This document shows, piece after piece, positions 59,604 through 64,000 of a stretch of DNA of 64,000 bases (positions are counted from its first letter, which is position 1; the number at the start of each line of letters is the position of its first letter). The translations under genes and the position numbers were made by a program. Source of the stretch: Olsenella uli (GTDB taxonomy: Bacteria; Actinomycetota; Coriobacteriia; Coriobacteriales; Atopobiaceae); the NCBI RefSeq assembly GCF_901212655.1, contig NZ_CAAKON010000044.1, positions 86,355 through 150,354 on the forward strand, read 5' to 3'. A model generated the notes under the pieces. It was not told the DNA's origin. It saw only the letters and a program-made list of their open reading frames with translations, and ran no database searches.

Positions 59604-61766
59604 ATGACAGCTAAGGCCGCGCGACGCACCGTGAGAATCGGTATCGATGTAGGTGGTACGTTCACCGATGCCGTTGTCGTCGACAACGATACATACGAGG
59701 TCATCGCCAAGGAAAAGGTGCCCACAACGCACCATTCACAGCAGGGCGTAGCTGCCGGCATCGTGCAGGCTATCGATACTGTGCTGGAGAAGAACGATAT
59801 CTCTCCCAACGATGTCGTATTCATTGCCCATGGTACTACCCAGGCCACGAACGCCTTACTCGAAGGTGATGTAGCCAAGGTGGGCATCATCGGAATGGGT
59901 AAGGGCGGTGAAGCGGGCCGTGCAAGGAAAGAGACGACGGTCGGCAGCATTGAGCTTGCACCAGGTAAGTATCTCGAGACGGAGCACGAGTTCATCGATA
60001 GCTCCCAGCTGACTGACGATACCATTCGCGCTGCCGTGGAGGCCCTCCGTTCTCGCGGTTGCGAGGTGATCGTGGCGTCCGAGAGCTACTCGGTCGACGA
60101 CCCCACGAACGAGAAGCACGTGATTGAGGTCGCCTCGCAGATGGGGATGGTGGGAACCGGCGGCAACGAGATGTCGCAGCTTTATGGCCTGGGCGCACGC
60201 ACCCGCACCGCTGCGGTCAACGCGGCGCTTATTCCCAAGATGATGGAGACGGCGAACATGACCGAGGCCGCCGTGCGCGACTCGGGCATCACGAGACCCC
60301 TGATGATCATGCGCTGCGACGGCGGCGTCATGTCGATCGACGAGGTACGTAAGCGGCCTATCCTCACCATGCTGTCCGGCCTGGCTGCCGGTGTGGCCGG
60401 CGCCTTGATGTATGAGAAGATTACTGACGGCATCTTCCTCGAGGCGGGTGGCACCTCCACCGACATCTCCGCCATCAAAGACGGTAAGGTCATGATTAAG
60501 AACGCTGCCGTGGGTGGCCACAAACTCTACCTCACGTCGCTCGACGTCCGTACGCTGGGCATCGCCGGCGGATCAATGATCGTGGTCGAGGGCGGGAAAA
60601 TAGCCGCCGTGGGCCCGCGCTCTGCACATATTGCAGACTTGGGCTACGAGGTATTTGCATCTGAGGATGACATTGTGGACCCTGTCATCGAGCTCATCGC
60701 TCCCTGCAAGGACGATAAGCCCAATTATGCTGCCGTAGCGTGTGCAGACAACAAGACGGTTGCGCTTACGTTGGCGGGTGCGGCTAACATTTTGGGGTAC
60801 GTGCCCGAGGGCGACTACGCCGCCGGTAACGTCGCCGCAGCGCGTAAGGCATGGGGGGCACTGGCGGCCAAGCTGGGAGATTCCGTCGACAACCTTTGCC
60901 GTCGGGCAGTGGATATCGCCATGGAGAAGGTGGCGCAGGTCGTGACCTCTCTAGTGGCCGACTACGATCTTAATCCTAATCTTATCTACCTTGTCGGAGG
61001 CGGCGGTTCGGCCTCCGTTGTGGCACCGGCGCTCGGAGACAAGATGGGTATCAGGCACCGCATCGCTCTCAATGCCCCCTACATTTCCACCATCGGCGTT
61101 TCGTTGGCTTTGGTGCGCGAGCAGATCGAGCGCAATGTGTCGAACCCTACTGACGAGGACATTCGTAAGATTCGCCACGATGTGACGGAAATCATCGTGC
61201 GCGCGGGTGCAGCTGCCGAGACGGTGGACATTGCCGTGGAGATTGACTCCCAGCGAAATATCTTGCGCGCCACCGCCACGGGTGCGACAGAGCTGCGAAC
61301 CAAGGATCGAGCAAGCACATCGCTTACCCAAGAACAGCTGTCCCGAATCGTGGCCGAAGCCTGCGGTGTGGACGTTGGGGCGGTGAGCCAGATCGCGAGA
61401 GAGGGGCGCTGGCATGTTTTCGAGACCATCGTCGAAAAGAAGGCGTTGTTCGGGCTGATGAAATCTCGTAAGCAGTCTGTGCGTGTCGTGGACGATGAGG
61501 GTGTCATTCGCCTGCAGAAAAGCGATGCACGCGTCATGACGTTTACGAAGGGAGAGTTGGCCACGAGCTTTATCGAGTTCGTCGATTCGATGACACGCTA
61601 TACCGATGCCGGTGCCACGCTTCCTAAGACTTACCTGTTCTTTGGCCAGAAGATGTGCGACTTGTCGGGCGTTTTGAACCAGGAGCAGTTGCTGAGTCTT
61701 GCCGAGATGGAGCTTGAGTTTGTCGGCGATGAACAGCCGATCGTTACCATAGCGGCACGGAGCTAG
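59604..61766 (+). CDS. Hydantoinase/oxoprolinase family protein (HyuA-like)
   Basis: 720 residues, ASKHA fold. N-terminal ATP-binding motif RIGIDVGGTFTDAVVVD; FIAHGTTQATNALLEGDVAKVGIIG; later ILTMLSGLAAGVAGAL, FLEAGGTSTDISAI and LIYLVGGGGSASVVAPALG. Family members hydrolyse cyclic amides (hydantoins, 5-oxoproline) with ATP or carboxylate acetone-type substrates, usually with a HyuB partner, which is missing here. The last ~170 residues are less conserved. Start ATG 59604 follows AGGAGGAA. The substrate is unknown. Confidence 0.9.
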   Translation: MTAKAARRTVRIGIDVGGTFTDAVVVDNDTYEVIAKEKVPTTHHSQQGVAAGIVQAIDTVLEKNDISPNDVVFIAHGTTQATNALLEGDVAKVGIIGMGKGGEAGRARKETTVGSIELAPGKYLETEHEFIDSSQLTDDTIRAAVEALRSRGCEVIVASESYSVDDPTNEKHVIEVASQMGMVGTGGNEMSQLYGLGARTRTAAVNAALIPKMMETANMTEAAVRDSGITRPLMIMRCDGGVMSIDEVRKRPILTMLSGLAAGVAGALMYEKITDGIFLEAGGTSTDISAIKDGKVMIKNAAVGGHKLYLTSLDVRTLGIAGGSMIVVEGGKIAAVGPRSAHIADLGYEVFASEDDIVDPVIELIAPCKDDKPNYAAVACADNKTVALTLAGAANILGYVPEGDYAAGNVAAARKAWGALAAKLGDSVDNLCRRAVDIAMEKVAQVVTSLVADYDLNPNLIYLVGGGGSASVVAPALGDKMGIRHRIALNAPYISTIGVSLALVREQIERNVSNPTDEDIRKIRHDVTEIIVRAGAAAETVDIAVEIDSQRNILRATATGATELRTKDRASTSLTQEQLSRIVAEACGVDVGAVSQIAREGRWHVFETIVEKKALFGLMKSRKQSVRVVDDEGVIRLQKSDARVMTFTKGELATSFIEFVDSMTRYTDAGATLPKTYLFFGQKMCDLSGVLNQEQLLSLAEMELEFVGDEQPIVTIAARS

Positions 61767-61770
61767 CGTC

Positions 61771-62430
61771 ATGTTGGGCCGCCATTGCTGTTCGCCGTGG
61801 GCCTCGGATGTAATGCTCGACACGGCAGAGCTTCAAAGGGAAAGGGCTTTGGCCACGGCCGATGTCGATGACGTTCGTCGTGTAGCCGTGCAAGCCCATG
61901 ACTTGGGCGTCTCCCGGGCTGCGCAATGGTGCGGCAAGGACCTTCTGGAATGCCTTGGCCATGCGGGCGTGGTGGTGAGCTCGCATAAGTGCTCACCTGA
62001 TTGGTCCGTGTCGGGTGTAGAGATAGCGGCGTACACGACACGTGACGCATCCGGGCACGTATGCTTGATCGATCTGTTTGAAGATGTGATAGAGCGTAAA
62101 GTGCAGGGTCTGGCGGCGTTTGGCGTGGATGCCTCCATGGACTTGGTAAAAGACCTTCACCTCGCACATGAGTTCTATCACTATCTTGAGTTTTCTCAGC
62201 TGGGATTAACGTGCAACTCGATTGATGCTGTGCAGGTGAGGGGTCTCTTTGGACGAAAGCCCCACCATCCGTCGCGCGCGGGGGAAGTTGCCGCTCACGC
62301 CTTTGCTCGGGCGTGTATCGGGTTCCCCTTTCATCCCGTGCTTATTGATGAGATGTCCCGTATGGGAGCGCAGGGAGCCGATTTCCCTGTCTTGATAGAC
62401 GACTTTGTTTCGAGAATGGAGAGGATCTGA
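61771..62430 (+). CDS. Unknown protein with HEFYH motif in HyuA operon
   Basis: 219 residues; family not recognised. At residues ~133-142 it has LAHEFYHYLEF, i.e. the HExxH pattern of zinc metallopeptidases; the context (helix, flanked by hydrophobic residues) is compatible with a zinc site. No signal peptide or membrane span. It lies 4 nt after hyuA and 3 nt before the FAD gene, so it is part of the operon. Start ATG 61771 assumed; ATG 61813 possible. Confidence 0.65.
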   Translation: MLGRHCCSPWASDVMLDTAELQRERALATADVDDVRRVAVQAHDLGVSRAAQWCGKDLLECLGHAGVVVSSHKCSPDWSVSGVEIAAYTTRDASGHVCLIDLFEDVIERKVQGLAAFGVDASMDLVKDLHLAHEFYHYLEFSQLGLTCNSIDAVQVRGLFGRKPHHPSRAGEVAAHAFARACIGFPFHPVLIDEMSRMGAQGADFPVLIDDFVSRMERI

Positions 62431-62433
62431 CCT

Positions 62434-63752
62434 ATGACCGAGATACAGTCCCTGGGTACATGGGATACCGTGATCGTCGGCGGTGGCACGGCGGGGCATC
62501 CGCCGCTATCAGCGCGGCACGGGAAGGAAACCGCACGCTGCTGGTCGAGAGGTACGGATCGTTGGGCGGCACGCCTGTGCATGCACTCGTGTCACCCATG
62601 ATGGACGCCCGCGCCCCTCATGAGGCGAACTTGCGTGAGGTCGAGCGTCGGTTGAATGAGAGGGGGTTGACCACGCGTGAAGACGGCGACAGGATGGGTT
62701 ACATCTGGTTTGCCCCCGAGGACCTGTCCGAAGTGCTGGAGGATATGCTCTTGGACGTTGGCGGCGAGGTCTTGTTCGACACCACGCTGGTTGATGCCAA
62801 TGTCGACGAAGGGGTTATCACCTCGATCGACTGCATGACCGTCGAAGGTGTCAAGCGGGTTCATGCAGCCCAGTTTGTAGATGCCACGGGAGACGCCGTG
62901 TTGTCTCGTATGGCAGGTGTTCCCTGCGTATCGGGCGACGACGCTGGAAACAACCAGATGACGTCGCTGCGTTTTGAGATGGCGGGCATAGATGTCGACA
63001 AGTTCCGCGATTACTGCCTATCTATTGGTGATGATTTCTCTCCCTTGGTCGACGGCTTTTTTTGGGAATCTGCCATGGTCGCCGGGCGAGGATTCAAGCT
63101 CGAACCCCTCTTTCAAAAGGGGCTTGAGGACGGCGTGCTGACCGAAGATGAGCTCGTGTACTTCCAGTGCTTCTCTCTGCCTGGGCGGCCTGGTTCCATG
63201 GCCTTTAACTGCCCGCATATTCCTAGCATGAAAAACAATACGTCCGCGCTCGCGCGCAGCGAGGCTTATATTATGGGTCGTCGCAGCATTCGTAGGCTAG
63301 TCAATTTCTTAGTGGGATACGTCCCGGGGTTTGAGGATGCGTATCTTATCCGTAGTGCAGATATGCTGGGCATACGCGAGAGCTGGCGTATCGAGGGATC
63401 CTATGTGCTCGATGTAGATGATTACATCGAGCGGGCCAGGTTCGATGACGCGGTGGCCAAGGGAACCTGGTATATCGATGTGCACTCGTCCACAAAGGGT
63501 CTGGTGCATATGGAGAAGTACCAACGCGGCGAGTACTACGAGATTCCATATCGCTGTCTTACGAACTGTGTCGTGGGCAACCTCCTCACCGTCGGTCGTT
63601 GTATCTCTACGAGCTTTTTGGTCCAGGCAAGCGTGCGCATCCAGCAGACAGCCATCGATATGGGCGACTCGGCGGGTAAAGCATGTGCCAGAGCATTGGC
63701 CGAAGGGGTAGAGCTGAACAAGTACGATGGAAAGGGCCTGACGGATTACTGA
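62434..63752 (+). pseudogene. FAD-dependent oxidoreductase with one-base frameshift
   Basis: PF12831-type FAD enzyme of about 440 residues. From ATG 62434 (GAGAGGA upstream) the protein reads MTEIQSLGTWDTVIVGGGTAG and then leaves frame; the frame continuing from 62460 gives GASAAISAAREGNRTLLVERYGSLGGTPVHALVSP. One G is missing from the run at 62493-62496, inside the FAD-binding GxGxxG motif. The rest is intact through VVGNLLTVGRCISTSFLVQASVRIQQTAIDMGDSAG. Either a recent inactivation or an assembly indel. Confidence 0.82.
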
Positions 63753-63754
63753 GC

Positions 63755-64000
63755 TTACTTTGACATTCTGATTATGTCTCGCAGCTCCAGGATCTTGCCG
63801 GCAATGAGATCTGCCGTGCGCTCAAATATCTCGTCTCTCCGCCTCGTTGGGTCCTCGAGCTCCAGTCCTCATAAAGCTTGCACGGTAGGGTAGGGCATTG
63901 GACGCCGCAGCCCATGTTGATAAGGATGTTGATCGTCGGCGGCTTGTCGGGCGTCTTGGGTTCCTGCGTGCGCGTGGTGGTACCGTCAATGATCTTTCGC
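63755..64000 (-). pseudogene. arsC: ArsC-type arsenate reductase, 5' partial, frameshifted
   Basis: C-terminal part of a thioredoxin-coupled, LMW-phosphatase-fold arsenate reductase; the gene continues past the window end. The visible frame reads KIIDGTTTRTQEPKTPDKPPTINI and INMGCGVQCPTLPCKLYEDW, with the catalytic Cys pair region, then loses frame. The other frame continues ELEDPTRRRDEIFERTADLIAGKILELRD to the stop at 63755. One G is missing near 63865 (TGG-G-AGCTC). Converges on the FAD gene with 2 nt between stops. Confidence 0.78.

Noticed and set aside
1..64000. tRNA or rRNA genes
   Set aside because: I looked for T-loop and acceptor patterns between genes and found none that fold convincingly; a covariance-model scan would be needed to exclude them.

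Overview
This window looks like a chromosome segment from a high-GC gut actinobacterium of the class Coriobacteriia (Olsenella, Parolsenella or Collinsella type). Pointers are the GC-rich codon use, the division block yggS-sepF-proC-yggT-divIVA, an Ltp-type lipoprotein, a LoaP-like antiterminator in front of a polysaccharide locus, and an actinobacterial-style catalogue of transporters. The genus is inferred; no rRNA or tRNA gene was seen.

Layout. 1-3.1 kb: the end of a pst phosphate-uptake operon (PstC-PstA fused, PstB, PhoU). 3.1-7.0 kb: yggS, sepF, proC, yggT, divIVA. 7.0-8.2 kb: gene-free repeats. 8.2-10.5 kb: a DUF4931-type nucleotidyltransferase-like protein and CutC. 10.5-12.3 kb: repeats and the RNase P RNA (minus strand). 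12.3-16.5 kb: DAHP synthase, HPr, a YigZ protein, AmtB and PII. 16.5-23.1 kb: a HAD phosphatase, a PiT transporter with its DUF47 partner behind a PHO-box-like array, an APC permease and an M18 aminopeptidase. 23.3-26.3 kb: one unknown gene, 2 kb of repeats and a small membrane protein. 26.4-29.3 kb: a broken Ltp lipoprotein gene, a small HTH-like protein and a membrane-anchored Ser/Thr kinase. 29.6-37.6 kb: two AEC carriers flank a nadA-nadB-nadC-niaR NAD operon and a broken HAD gene. 38.3-42.9 kb: a MarR regulator and a heterodimeric ABC exporter. 43.2-44.7 kb: a C69 dipeptidase.

45.0-56.9 kb is an exopolysaccharide/capsule locus: structured leader, frameshifted LoaP/NusG-like gene, fragment of an older sugar transferase, intact initiating sugar transferase, several glycosyltransferases, a protein related to heparan glucuronyl C5-epimerases, Wzy, Wzx, WecB, a remnant of SIR2-like/Shedu-like defence genes, Ugd and a strong terminator. 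Its centre (about 49.7-54.7 kb) is visibly AT-richer than the rest, as expected for an exchanged serotype cassette. Ugd makes UDP-glucuronate, WecB makes UDP-ManNAc, and the C5-epimerase-like protein could turn polymer glucuronate into iduronate.

56.9-64 kb: an IS3-type remnant, a divergent HTH regulator, and a permease-HyuA-HEFYH protein-FAD oxidoreductase operon of unknown substrate, ending against an ArsC-type arsenate reductase gene. Two traits run through the window. (1) Tandem repeats have expanded between genes and in frame inside otherwise conserved proteins (DUF4931 protein, NadA, MarR, ABC exporter, aminopeptidase, HAD). (2) Several genes carry single-base frameshifts or a stop (Ltp, HAD, LoaP, the FAD oxidoreductase, ArsC), which are either real decay or consensus indel errors.
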